A stretch of 64,000 nt of DNA from contig DASVUC010000198.1 of assembly GCA_036387255.1 (NCBI GenBank), positions 3,996-67,995 on the forward strand, written 5' to 3'. This document shows positions 53,291-61,340 of this stretch, in pieces. A program made the position numbers and the translations under genes. This stretch comes from DASVUC01 sp036387255 (GTDB lineage: Bacteria; Planctomycetota; Phycisphaerae; Tepidisphaerales; Tepidisphaeraceae). Each line of letters opens with the position of its first letter. Positions within the stretch are counted from its first letter, which is position 1. The notes under the pieces were generated by a model. The model was not told the DNA's origin. It did not search any database and saw nothing but the letters and a program-made list of their open reading frames with translations.

Positions 53291-54439
53291 ATGCACCCAG
53301 TCGACCGCTATCACCGTCAGACGCTTTTGCCGCAGCTCGGCCGCGCCGGACAGGCGAAGCTGCGCGCGGCGCGGGTGCTGCTGATCGGGTGCGGGGCGCT
53401 GGGGACCGTCATCGCGGAGCAGCTGGTGCGTGCGGGCGTGGGATTCATCCGAATTTGCGACCGGGACCTCGTCGAGCTGACGAACCTTCAGCGGCAGGTT
53501 TTGTTCGACGAGAGCGATGCGCACAACGGGGTGCCCAAGGCGGTGGCGGCGAAGCGAAGGTTGCTGGCCATCAACAGCTCGGTGGAGGTGGATGCACGGG
53601 TGGTCGATGTGCATTCGGGGAATGTGGAGGCGCTGGCGGGATGCGAGCCTTCCGCCCGCGCCGCGGGTGCGGTGGTTGGTGATCTGGGAAGCGCCCTCAC
53701 CCTGCCCTCTCCCGAAGTACCGGTAGAGGGAAAAAAGGGGAGAGGCGAGCGTGACTCGCTCGTCGATCTGATCCTGGACGGAACTGACAATATCGAAACA
53801 CGGTACCTCCTGAACGATCTGGCGGTGAAGCGGGGCATCGCGTGGGTGTACGGCGCGTGCGTCGGGACGGAGGGGAGGGTGATGGCAGTCGTGCCGGGCA
53901 AGGGAGCCTGCTTGCGATGTCTGTTCGAGGAGCCGGCGGGTGCGGGGGAATTGGCGACCTGCGATACGGCGGGTGTGCTGGCGCCGGCGGCGAGTGTGGT
54001 GGCGTCGCTTCAGGTGACGATGGCGCTGAAGATGCTGCTGGGTGAAAGCGTCCAGGAGGTGGGGAAGCTGGTGACGGTGGATTTGTGGAACATGCGCTTC
54101 AAGACAATGTCGGCCGTCGAGGCGCGGCGGGAGGATTGTCCGTGTTGTGGCCGGCGCGCGTTCCCATTTCTGGACCGGCGTGATCAGCAGGGGGCGGTGG
54201 CGCTGTGCGGGCGCGGCGCGGTGCAGGTGCGGCCGGCGAAGCCTGGCGCCGTCGATCTCGCGAAACTGGCGGAGAGATGGGACCTCGTGGGGGAGACGGT
54301 TCAGACCGACTATTATCTGAAGCTTCGCCTTCGGGAAGGGCAAGAACTGACCCTGTTTCCCGATGGCCGGGCGCTGGTGGCTGGAACGAGCGATCTGGCC
54401 CTGGCGCGATCGCTTTACGCTCGTTTCATCGGAAGCTGA
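53291..54439 (+). CDS. ThiF/MoeB-like E1 adenylyltransferase with in-frame repeat insertion
   Basis: 382 residues. Nucleotide loop LLIGCGALGTVIAEQLVRAG; DRDLVELTNLQRQVLFDESD; DGTDNIETRYLLNDLAVKRG; the catalytic Cys in ATCDTAGVLAPAASVVA; zinc cysteines in GACLRCLF and DCPCCGRRAF. It should adenylate the C-terminal Gly-Gly of a small sulfur carrier. A non-family segment of about 40 residues (roughly residues 116-158, containing ALTLPSPEVPVEGKKGRGER) lies before the DGTDN motif and is encoded by a dispersed palindromic repeat. The C-terminus has an extra 80-residue domain and no rhodanese. It is followed by the CysM-like gene after 60 bases. Confidence 0.88.
   Translation: MHPVDRYHRQTLLPQLGRAGQAKLRAARVLLIGCGALGTVIAEQLVRAGVGFIRICDRDLVELTNLQRQVLFDESDAHNGVPKAVAAKRRLLAINSSVEVDARVVDVHSGNVEALAGCEPSARAAGAVVGDLGSALTLPSPEVPVEGKKGRGERDSLVDLILDGTDNIETRYLLNDLAVKRGIAWVYGACVGTEGRVMAVVPGKGACLRCLFEEPAGAGELATCDTAGVLAPAASVVASLQVTMALKMLLGESVQEVGKLVTVDLWNMRFKTMSAVEARREDCPCCGRRAFPFLDRRDQQGAVALCGRGAVQVRPAKPGAVDLAKLAERWDLVGETVQTDYYLKLRLREGQELTLFPDGRALVAGTSDLALARSLYARFIGS
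53691..53750 (+). repeat. Dispersed palindromic repeat inside the ThiF-like gene
   Basis: This copy reads GCGCCCTCACCCTGCC, then CCCTCTCCCG and CGGTAGAGGG as a 10-bp stem with one mismatch. It matches the reverse complement of the intergenic copy at 18371-18423 over most of its length. Its length keeps the ThiF frame open, adding about 20 residues of the LTLPSP type. Confidence 0.72.
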
Positions 54440-54499
54440 GCCGATCGATCCTCCCCGCTTTGCTGCCGGCCGGATTTACCCCTAGGATGAGTCGACATC

Positions 54500-55483
54500 G
54501 TGAAAGTCATTACACGTGAAGAAAGTTCTGTTGCGGGGAGCCCGGGAGCCGCGGGAGGCGCAGGACGGTCGGTGCTCGATTTGATTGGGAACACGCCGCT
54601 GCTGGAGTTTAAGCGCATCGCAGAGGCGGTTGCGCCGGTGAAGGTTTACGCCAAGGCCGAGTGGTACAACCCGGGCGGGAGCGTGAAGGATCGGGCGGCG
54701 CTTTACATGATCCGCGACGGGGAGCGGCGGGGGCTGCTGACGAAGGAGAAGACGATCATCGACGCGACCAGCGGGAACACCGGCATCGCCTACGCCATGA
54801 TTGCGGCGGAGCGGGGGTACAAGCTGAAGGTGGCGCTGCCTTCCAATGCCAGCAGCGAGCGAAAGCAGAGCTTGCTCGCCTACGGGGCGGAGCTGATTCT
54901 GACCGATCCAACGGAAAGCACGGACGGCGCGCAGCGCCACGTGCGCAAGCTGGTCGATGCGGAGCCCGAGAAATACTTCTATCCGGATCAGTACAACAAC
55001 GACTCCAACTGGACCGCGCACTACGAGACGACCGCGCCGGAAATCTGGCGGCAGACGGGCGAGCAGGTGACGCATTTTGTCTCCGGCCTGGGGACCAGCG
55101 GCACGTTCATGGGCACCACCCGACGGCTGCGGCAATTCAACCCGATGATCAAGTGCATGAGCGTCCAACCCGATGCGCCGCTGCACGGGCTCGAGGGGAT
55201 GAAGCACATGCAGACGGCGCTGGTGCCGGGAATTTACGATCCAACGCTGGCGGATGAGTGTCTCGAAGTGTCGACGGAAGATGCGCATCAGATGGTGCTG
55301 CGGCTGGCGCGCGAGGAAGGGCTGCTGGTCGGCGTCTCCTCAGGCGCCAACATGGTCGCCGCTCTACGTGTGGCAAGCGGATTGAAAGAGGGCGTGGTCG
55401 TCACTATTTTCTGCGACTCCGCGGCGAAGTATTTGTCCGAAAGCTTCTGGACCGAAAGCAGCGAAGCGGAGAATTGGCCGTGA
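54500..55483 (+). CDS. cysM: CysM-like cysteine synthase (PLP-dependent)
   Basis: 327 residues from the GTG at 54500. The PLP lysine is in WYNPGGSVKDRAALYMI, phosphate-binding loops are TSGNTGIAYAMI and GLGTSGTFMGTTRRL, and the C-terminal part has GVSSGANMVAALRVASG. Asn/Gln-rich YYPDQYNNDSNW-type features resemble CysM rather than classical CysK. Its stop overlaps the GTG of the JAMM protease gene. In mycobacteria CysM works with a thiocarboxylated carrier (CysO) and Mec; the gene order here points to the same route. Confidence 0.9.
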   Translation: MKVITREESSVAGSPGAAGGAGRSVLDLIGNTPLLEFKRIAEAVAPVKVYAKAEWYNPGGSVKDRAALYMIRDGERRGLLTKEKTIIDATSGNTGIAYAMIAAERGYKLKVALPSNASSERKQSLLAYGAELILTDPTESTDGAQRHVRKLVDAEPEKYFYPDQYNNDSNWTAHYETTAPEIWRQTGEQVTHFVSGLGTSGTFMGTTRRLRQFNPMIKCMSVQPDAPLHGLEGMKHMQTALVPGIYDPTLADECLEVSTEDAHQMVLRLAREEGLLVGVSSGANMVAALRVASGLKEGVVVTIFCDSAAKYLSESFWTESSEAENWP

Positions 55484-55935
55484 ACGAGCTGGTACTACCG
55501 GCGGAGTTGTACACGCAGATTGAAGCGGAAGGCGCGGCGGCGTACCCCAACGAATGCTGCGGGATCTTGTACGGCCGCCACGTCCGCGACGGCGGTGTGA
55601 TGCGGCGGATGGTCGAGCGGATCGAGCCGGTGCGCAATGAGTTTGAGGCGGGGGAGCAGTATCACCGGTTCCTCATCACACCGGACACGCTGATGAAGGC
55701 AGAGAAGACGGCCGCGGAGGAAGGTCGGCTGGTGCTTGGCTTCTATCACAGCCACCCGGATCATCCGGCGCGGCCAAGCCAGTACGACCTGGATCACGCC
55801 TGGCCGTTCTATTCGTACGTGATCGTCAGCATCATCCAGCGCCAGGCAGATGTGATGACGTGCTGGGTGCTGGATGAACAGACGAATCAGTTCAAGCAGC
55901 AGGAGATCATCGGGACGACGATGAATGATGAGTAA
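55480..55935 (+). CDS. JAMM/Mov34 metalloprotease, Mec-like
   Basis: 151 residues from the GTG at 55480, which overlaps the cysM stop by four bases (GTGA). The JAMM motif is complete: a Glu in the segment YPNECCGILYG and the zinc ligands in HSHPDHPARPSQYD (HxH followed by a conserved Ser and Asp). In the carrier-protein cysteine pathway this enzyme releases cysteine from the carrier after CysM has loaded it. The tight coupling supports that role. The carrier itself was not found. Confidence 0.93.
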   Translation: MNELVLPAELYTQIEAEGAAAYPNECCGILYGRHVRDGGVMRRMVERIEPVRNEFEAGEQYHRFLITPDTLMKAEKTAAEEGRLVLGFYHSHPDHPARPSQYDLDHAWPFYSYVIVSIIQRQADVMTCWVLDEQTNQFKQQEIIGTTMNDE

Positions 55936-55992
55936 CACGTAACAGACAGCTGTTGCAGCGAATTGAAGAACTTTTATCGGGAAGAGTGAGCT

Positions 55993-56955
55993 ATGCCGCT
56001 TAAACCTCAGGGACGAATTTTCAACGACATCACCGAAACGATCGGCGGCACGCCGCTGGTTCGGCTGAACCGGATCATCCCGGCAGGCGGCGCGACGGTG
56101 CTGGCGAAGTGTGAGTTCTTCAACCCGCTATCGAGCGTGAAAGACCGCATCGGCGTCGCCATGATCGAAGCCGCCGAGCGTGAAGGGAAAGTCGACCGCG
56201 ACACTGTGATTGTGGAGCCCACCAGCGGGAACACGGGCATTGCGCTGGCGTTTGTGTGCGCGGCGAAGGGTTACAAGCTGATCCTGACGATGCCCGAATC
56301 GATGTCGATCGAGCGGCGGCGGTTGCTCAAGGCGCTGGGCGCGCAGGTGGTGCTGACGCCGGCCGGGGATGGCATGCGCGGCGCGATCAACACCGCCCAG
56401 AAGATCCTCTCTGAGCACAAGAAGTCGTTCATGCCTCAGCAGTTCGATAATCCGGCCAACCCGGAGATCCACCGCAACACGACGGCGGAAGAGCTCTGGG
56501 CCGACACCAACGGCGCAATCGACATTTTGGTCGCCGGCGTGGGCACGGGCGGTACGATCACAGGCGTAGGCGAAGTGCTTAAGAAGCGCAAGCCCACCTT
56601 CCGCGCCATTGCGGTGGAACCCAGCGCTTCACCGGTCATCACGCAGACGATGAACAAAGAGCCGCTCAAGCCTGGCCGGCACAAGATCCAGGGCGTCGGC
56701 GCCGGCTTCGTGCCGAGCAATCTGCACACGGACATCGTGGATGAGGTGGTGCAGGTGAGCGATGATGAAGCGTTCCAGTGGGCGCGCCGGTTGCACAAGG
56801 AAGAAGGCATCTTCGCCGGCATCAGCTCCGGCGGAAACGTCGCCGCAGCGGCAAAGGTCGCGGCGCGGCCGGAAAACAAAGGCAAGATGATTGCCGTCAT
56901 TCTGCCGAGCATCGGCGAGCGATATTTGAGCACCCCGCTGTTCGAAGAGGAATGA
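55993..56955 (+). CDS. cysK: Cysteine synthase A
   Basis: 320 residues, PLP-dependent. PLP lysine in FFNPLSSVKDRIGVAMIEAA, substrate loop PTSGNTGIALAFVCAAKGY, GVGTGGTITGVGEVLKKRKP, and GISSGGNVAAAAKVA near the C-terminus. It forms cysteine from O-acetylserine and sulfide. It follows the JAMM gene by 57 bases with a GGAAGAG site before the ATG. Thus this locus holds two cysteine synthases of different type. Confidence 0.95.
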   Translation: MPLKPQGRIFNDITETIGGTPLVRLNRIIPAGGATVLAKCEFFNPLSSVKDRIGVAMIEAAEREGKVDRDTVIVEPTSGNTGIALAFVCAAKGYKLILTMPESMSIERRRLLKALGAQVVLTPAGDGMRGAINTAQKILSEHKKSFMPQQFDNPANPEIHRNTTAEELWADTNGAIDILVAGVGTGGTITGVGEVLKKRKPTFRAIAVEPSASPVITQTMNKEPLKPGRHKIQGVGAGFVPSNLHTDIVDEVVQVSDDEAFQWARRLHKEEGIFAGISSGGNVAAAAKVAARPENKGKMIAVILPSIGERYLSTPLFEEE

Positions 56956-57059
56956 ACTTGATCAGCGCAGCAGGCGCGGGACCTCCGCGGTATCGCGAGG
57001 CTTGCGAGGTGACGCGCAACTTCTGGGCTTTCGTCATAAGAATTGCATGGGATTGAGCT

Positions 57060-57671
57060 ATGGCAGAACAAAAAGCGACGAACATTACCTGGCACCAGGG
57101 CGCTGTCACACGTGAGGAGCGCGAGAAGCTGCTCGGGCAGAAAGGCGTGACCGTTTGGATGACCGGGTTGTCAGCTTCCGGAAAGTCGACCATCGCGGTG
57201 ATCCTGGAGCAAATGCTGCTTCACATGAAGAAGCACGCCTATCGCCTCGACGGCGACAACATCCGAATGGGCTTGAACAAAAACCTCGGCTTCAGTGCCG
57301 AGGATCGGGCGGAGAACATTCGCCGGATCGGGGAGGTCGCCAAGCTCTTTACCGATGCTGGCGTGATTGCCATCACCAGCTTCATCTCGCCGTACAAGAA
57401 GGATCGTGACGCCGTGCGTGCGAGCATGAAGGCGGGAGAGTTCATCGAGGTGTATGTGAACGTGAGCCTCGAGGGCGCGGAGAAGCGCGATCCAAAGGGC
57501 CTGTATAAGAAGGCCCGTGCTGGAGAAATCAAAGGTTTCACGGGAATCGACGATCCCTATGAGGCGCCGGAGAACGCGGAGATCGTGATCGAGACGGAAA
57601 AGACTTCCGCTGAAGATGCCGCGAAGCGGATCCTGGCGTATCTTGAAAAGGGCGGCTATCTGACCGCGTGA
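57060..57671 (+). CDS. cysC: Adenylylsulfate kinase
   Basis: 203 residues. The P-loop GLSASGKST is at residues 36-44, followed by the family phrase LDGDNIRMGLNKNLGFSAED, with RAENIRRIGEVAKLFTDAGV and FISPYKKDRD. It phosphorylates adenylylsulfate to PAPS in sulfate assimilation. No sulfurylase (cysD/cysN or sat) is in the window. It comes 104 bases after cysK, with the PHP gene three bases downstream. Confidence 0.96.
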   Translation: MAEQKATNITWHQGAVTREEREKLLGQKGVTVWMTGLSASGKSTIAVILEQMLLHMKKHAYRLDGDNIRMGLNKNLGFSAEDRAENIRRIGEVAKLFTDAGVIAITSFISPYKKDRDAVRASMKAGEFIEVYVNVSLEGAEKRDPKGLYKKARAGEIKGFTGIDDPYEAPENAEIVIETEKTSAEDAAKRILAYLEKGGYLTA

Positions 57672-57674
57672 TCG

Positions 57675-58526
57675 ATGAGCCAGGCGTTTGTCGATCTTCA
57701 TTGTCACTCAACCGCTTCCGATGGCACGCTCGCGCCGCGCGATGTGGTTCGGCTGTCGCGAGAGTCGAATCTTTCGGGGCTTGCGCTGACGGATCATGAC
57801 ACCATCGCCGGCGTCGAAGAAGCGGAGGGCGCGGCTCGCGAGCTGGGGATTACGTTTCTGCCGGGCATTGAAATCAGCTGCGCGTTTCCGACGCCCGGCA
57901 CGTTGCACATGCTGGGATATGGCGTTGACCCCCAGAGCGCGGTGCTGCGCGAGATGATGCGGCAGCTGATCGAGGCGCGGGACAATCGCAATCCCCGGAT
58001 CATCGCAAAACTGAATCAGATGGGGGTGGCGATCACGATGGATGAGGTGGAGCGCGAGGCGGGGGGGACGGTGATTGGCCGCCCTCACGTGGCGGCCGTG
58101 CTGGTGCGAAAGGGTTATGTCTCTTCAATCAAGAACGCGTTCGACAAGTACCTCGGGCAGGGCGCGCCGGCGTTCTTCGACAAGGAGCGGCTGGAGCCTC
58201 GGCGTGCGCTTGAACTGATCGCGCAGTCCGGCGGTCTGGCGGTGCTGGCGCATCCAATCCAGCTTCGGGCGAGCAACGATGCGGAGCTGGAGCGAGTGGT
58301 GAAGGATCTGGTGGACCTGGGGCTGGCGGGGATTGAGACGATCCACAGCGATCACGATGCCGCCCACATAGAGAAGTACGCTCGACTTGCGGATCGTTTC
58401 GGTCTGCTGCAAACCGGCGGCAGCGATTTCCACGGCACCAACAAGACCATCACCCTCGGCGTCGCCAACGGCCGAAAGGTGCCGCGCCAGATGATGGATC
58501 GCCTGCTCTCGCGCCTGGGGCGGTAG
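57675..58526 (+). CDS. PHP-domain phosphoesterase
   Basis: 283 residues. Metal ligands are in VDLHCHSTASDGTLAPRDVV, ALTDHDTIAGVEEAEGAA, PGIEISCAFP, VLAHPIQLR and TGGSDFHGTNK, the complete PHP set. It resembles the YciV/RNase AM group, which hydrolyses 3',5'-nucleoside bisphosphates (including PAP) and trims RNA. Placement three bases after cysC, whose PAPS product yields PAP, makes a PAP phosphatase role attractive but not proven. Confidence 0.9.
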   Translation: MSQAFVDLHCHSTASDGTLAPRDVVRLSRESNLSGLALTDHDTIAGVEEAEGAARELGITFLPGIEISCAFPTPGTLHMLGYGVDPQSAVLREMMRQLIEARDNRNPRIIAKLNQMGVAITMDEVEREAGGTVIGRPHVAAVLVRKGYVSSIKNAFDKYLGQGAPAFFDKERLEPRRALELIAQSGGLAVLAHPIQLRASNDAELERVVKDLVDLGLAGIETIHSDHDAAHIEKYARLADRFGLLQTGGSDFHGTNKTITLGVANGRKVPRQMMDRLLSRLGR

Positions 58527-58553
58527 ATTTGCTACAATGACGATGAAGTCCTC

Positions 58554-58626
<73 letters not shown>

Positions 58627-58654
58627 ATTTCCCACCGAGCAGACGGCGCAAACG

Positions 58655-58684
58655 AACCGGGCACACGTGGCCGTGAGCCCGGTT
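58655..58684. terminator. Bidirectional terminator hairpin between the tRNA and amt
   Basis: AACCGGGC and GCCCGGTT (8 bp) enclose a further CACG/CGTG stem and a TGGC loop, with one A-A mismatch between. It lies between the plus-strand tRNA and the convergent amt gene. It has only a modest T content after it but is symmetric, so it can serve both directions. Confidence 0.65.
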
Positions 58685-58706
58685 CTGTTGTCTCAACATT
58701 GCTTGC

Positions 58707-60236
58707 TCACACGGCCGGTTCGGGTGCCGTGGAGCCGGCTGAAGCCTGCTTCCGCGACACGGCAACCGCTTCATCCGTGATGAGTGTCGCGCCCGCGCCG
58801 GCATAGGTGGCGCTGAAGGCGTCTTCGAGGTTGTAGCCGGATTCGCCGTGCTGGCTGATATCCAGGCCGTCGTACTCGTCGCTTTCCGTTACCCGCAGGC
58901 CAACAACCACGTCGACCAGCTTGAGCAGGATGAACGCGCCAACGATTGCGATCACCCACGTGATCCCGGTCGCGATGAGCTGGCTGGTGAAAAGAGAGGC
59001 ATTACCTTCGAGCAGGCCGAGCTTGTCCGGCTGGCCTTCATGGTGATACACGGGCGGCAGGTTCACGGCGGCGACCGCGAACACACCCGTGAGAATAGCG
59101 CCGAGTGTGCCGCCCACACCATGCACGCCGAAGGCGTCGAGCGAGTCATCGTAGCCGAACGCGTGCTTCATCGTGGTGGCGGCGAAGAAACAGATGATGC
59201 CGCCGGCGAATCCGATGATGATTGCGTACATCGGCGTGACGAAGCCCGCCGCGGGCGTGATCACGACCAAGCCTGCAACCGCGCCGGAGATAGCGCCCAG
59301 GACAGTCGGTTTGCCGGTCTTGATCCACTCGATGAACAGCCAGCCGAGCGTCGCAGCGGCGGCGGCGAAGTGCGTGGCAATCAACGCGCTGCTGGCGAGG
59401 GCGCCGGCACTGAGCGCGCTGCCGGCATTAAACCCAAACCAGCCAACCCACAGCAGCGCTGCGCCGATCACGGAGATGACGACGCTGTGCGGCGGCATGG
59501 GTGTGGAACCAAACCCGCGGCGCTTGCCGAGAACCAGCGCTGCGACCAAGGCGGAAACGCCTGAGGAGATGTGGACGACCGTTCCACCCGCAAAATCGAT
59601 CGCATTAATCCTCCCCCCGTTCCAGGCGTTCAGCAGCCCACCCTTGCCCCAGACCATGTGCGCCATCGGGCAGTAGATCACCAGCAGCCAGAGGATCGAG
59701 AAAATCAGCATCGCACTGAACTTGATGCGCTCGGCATACGCGCCGCTGATGAGCGCGGGCGTGATGATCGCGAACATGAGCTGGTAAACCATCCACGTGG
59801 TGTGCGGAATGGTGGGCGCGTACTCCACGGGCGCTGCGCCAACCTCGCGCATAAACGCGAAGCGGAACCCGCCGATGAAGGCATTGCCCGTGTCGAAGGC
59901 AAGGCTGTACCCGATGACCGCCCAGACGATGCTGACCACCGCCATCAGGATGAAGCTCTGCATCATCGTGGAAAGGACGTTCTTGCGGCGAACCAGCCCC
60001 CCGTAGAACAGCGCTAATCCCGGGCCAGTCATCATCAGCACCAGCGCTGTAGAGACGAGCATCCAGGCGGTGTCGCCGGTATTCAGGCTCTTCACGTCAC
60101 CGATGCTGACCGGATCAACAGGCGCGGGCGCATCGGCCGCGTACGAGAACGAGGAACAAAAGAGAATAACCCCCAGTGACAGCACAATCCAAGTGCGCAC
60201 CGCAAGCGCAGGCATGCGAACCATGTCTGACCTCAT
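58707..60236 (-). CDS. amt: Ammonium transporter, Amt family
   Basis: 509 residues. A signal-like N-terminal helix ends in SYAADAP, then about eleven membrane helices. Family motifs: TGPGLALFYGGLVRRKNVLS, FAGGTVVHISSGVSAL (His222) and DAFGVHGVGGTLGAIL (His372), the twin histidines of the conduction path. The C-terminus (about 70 residues past the last helix) is longer than in AmtB. It moves ammonium/ammonia into the cell and is expected to be gated by the PII protein encoded 55 bases upstream. Confidence 0.95.
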   Translation of the reverse strand: MRSDMVRMPALAVRTWIVLSLGVILFCSSFSYAADAPAPVDPVSIGDVKSLNTGDTAWMLVSTALVLMMTGPGLALFYGGLVRRKNVLSTMMQSFILMAVVSIVWAVIGYSLAFDTGNAFIGGFRFAFMREVGAAPVEYAPTIPHTTWMVYQLMFAIITPALISGAYAERIKFSAMLIFSILWLLVIYCPMAHMVWGKGGLLNAWNGGRINAIDFAGGTVVHISSGVSALVAALVLGKRRGFGSTPMPPHSVVISVIGAALLWVGWFGFNAGSALSAGALASSALIATHFAAAAATLGWLFIEWIKTGKPTVLGAISGAVAGLVVITPAAGFVTPMYAIIIGFAGGIICFFAATTMKHAFGYDDSLDAFGVHGVGGTLGAILTGVFAVAAVNLPPVYHHEGQPDKLGLLEGNASLFTSQLIATGITWVIAIVGAFILLKLVDVVVGLRVTESDEYDGLDISQHGESGYNLEDAFSATYAGAGATLITDEAVAVSRKQASAGSTAPEPAV

Positions 60237-60291
60237 CCGCGTTAAGGCAACCGAAACATCAACCTTGCCGCTGTCGTCAGCACAGCATCAG

Positions 60292-60630
60292 TTACAGGGC
60301 TGATTCATTTCGCTCGCCGGTTCTGATTCGAACAACTTCGGCGATGGAATAGACGAAGATCTTTCCGTCGCCCACTTCGCCGGTGTGGGCGGCTTCGCGA
60401 ATTGAATCGACGGCCTTGTTGGCCTCATCCGATTTCACGCAGATCTTCAGAAGAATCTTCGGAACGAACCCCACGTCCATCTTCGCGCCGCGATAGCGTT
60501 CCGTGTGTCCCATTTGCCGGCCGAAGCCTTTGCACTCGACCGCCGTCACGCCAAGGATGCCGAGCTTCGCCAGCGCTGCTTTGACAGCATCCAGCTTGTG
60601 CGGCTTGATGACGGCTTCGATCATCTGCAT
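60292..60630 (-). CDS. glnB: Nitrogen regulatory protein PII (T-loop Tyr51 replaced by Met)
   Basis: 112 residues. PII family with MIEAVIKPHKLDAVKAALAK, KGFGRQMGHTERYRG and the C-terminal IFVYSIAEVVRIRTGE. The T loop reads RYRGAKMDVGFVPK; aligned without gaps to E. coli GlnB, residue 51, the uridylylation Tyr, is Met, while Tyr46 is kept. ATP/2-oxoglutarate residues (Lys90 region, Arg101-Arg103) are present. It should control Amt by binding, but not by Tyr51 uridylylation. GGAG lies 7 bases before the ATG; a sigma-54-like promoter is about 98 bases upstream. Confidence 0.95.
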   Translation of the reverse strand: MQMIEAVIKPHKLDAVKAALAKLGILGVTAVECKGFGRQMGHTERYRGAKMDVGFVPKILLKICVKSDEANKAVDSIREAAHTGEVGDGKIFVYSIAEVVRIRTGERNESAL

Positions 60631-60727
60631 CTGGTCACTCCCAAAAGAGCTGTTGGATGTTGGCGGATATGCCCGCCACGTTAACCCCGGCCGTTTGCAA
60701 CAAGAAACTCGCCCGGTGCCGCGACTA

Positions 60728-60743
60728 AAACAAGCGGCGTGCC
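60728..60743 (-). promoter_or_regulatory. Sigma-54-type promoter upstream of glnB-amt
   Basis: On the minus strand the sequence is TGGCACG-CCGC-TTGTT, matching the -24/-12 consensus TGGCACG-N4-TTGCW except for one base at -12 (TTGT for TTGC). It lies about 98 bases upstream of the glnB ATG. It implies nitrogen-responsive, enhancer-dependent transcription. An enhancer-binding site was not identified. Confidence 0.65.
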
Positions 60744-60857
60744 ACGACGCTAATGTGATTCTGGATCAAAAACCGGGGGGTTCGCATCGCGTCGTGCTCA
60801 AACGTGCAGCAGACGCATGAAAGGGGGGTGCAAGCGTGCTTAATTGCTAAGCACCTC

Positions 60858-61250
60858 TCAGCAAACCTCATCTAAGACGTGTTCGGCGACGAAGATAGGC
60901 ACGGTGGTCGCGATCCCCAGGGCGATGGCGTCCGATGGCCGGCTGTCGATCTCCAGCGTCTGGCCGTCCTGCTTGATGAAGATCCGTGCGAAGAAGGTGT
61001 GGTTCTCCAGATCGTTGATCTCGATGTGATCGATGCTGCCGCCCATCGTCTCGATTACGTTGGCGAGCAAATCGTGCGTCAGGGGGCGCGGCGTGGCAAT
61101 ACCCTTCAGGCGCCGATCAATCGCCATCGCTTCAGAACTGCCGATCACGATGGGGAACTTCCGCTCCCCGTCCACCTCTTTGAGCATGATGATCTGCTGA
61201 TCCATCATCTCGGAGATGATGATCTTATGAAGCTCCATCTGAACGCTCAT
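60858..61250 (-). CDS. Bifunctional nuclease family protein (DUF151)
   Basis: 130 residues from the ATG at 61250, which has AGGAG 8 bases upstream; the longer frame adds a non-conserved leader. It carries the family core: MLKEVDGERKFPIVIGSSEA, RPLTHDLLANVIETMGGSID, and IDSRPSDAIALGIATTVPIF. Members are described as BFN-domain proteins with reported RNase/DNase activity; the function here is unknown. It diverges from the HlyD gene. Confidence 0.9.
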   Translation of the reverse strand: MSVQMELHKIIISEMMDQQIIMLKEVDGERKFPIVIGSSEAMAIDRRLKGIATPRPLTHDLLANVIETMGGSIDHIEINDLENHTFFARIFIKQDGQTLEIDSRPSDAIALGIATTVPIFVAEHVLDEVC

Positions 61251-61340
61251 GGGGGGCACTCCTGGCGACCAATCCACAGTAGAAGTGGCTGTAAAACGTG
61301 TCAAGGTATTTAACCCTGAGCCCTCCTATAATGACCCGAA

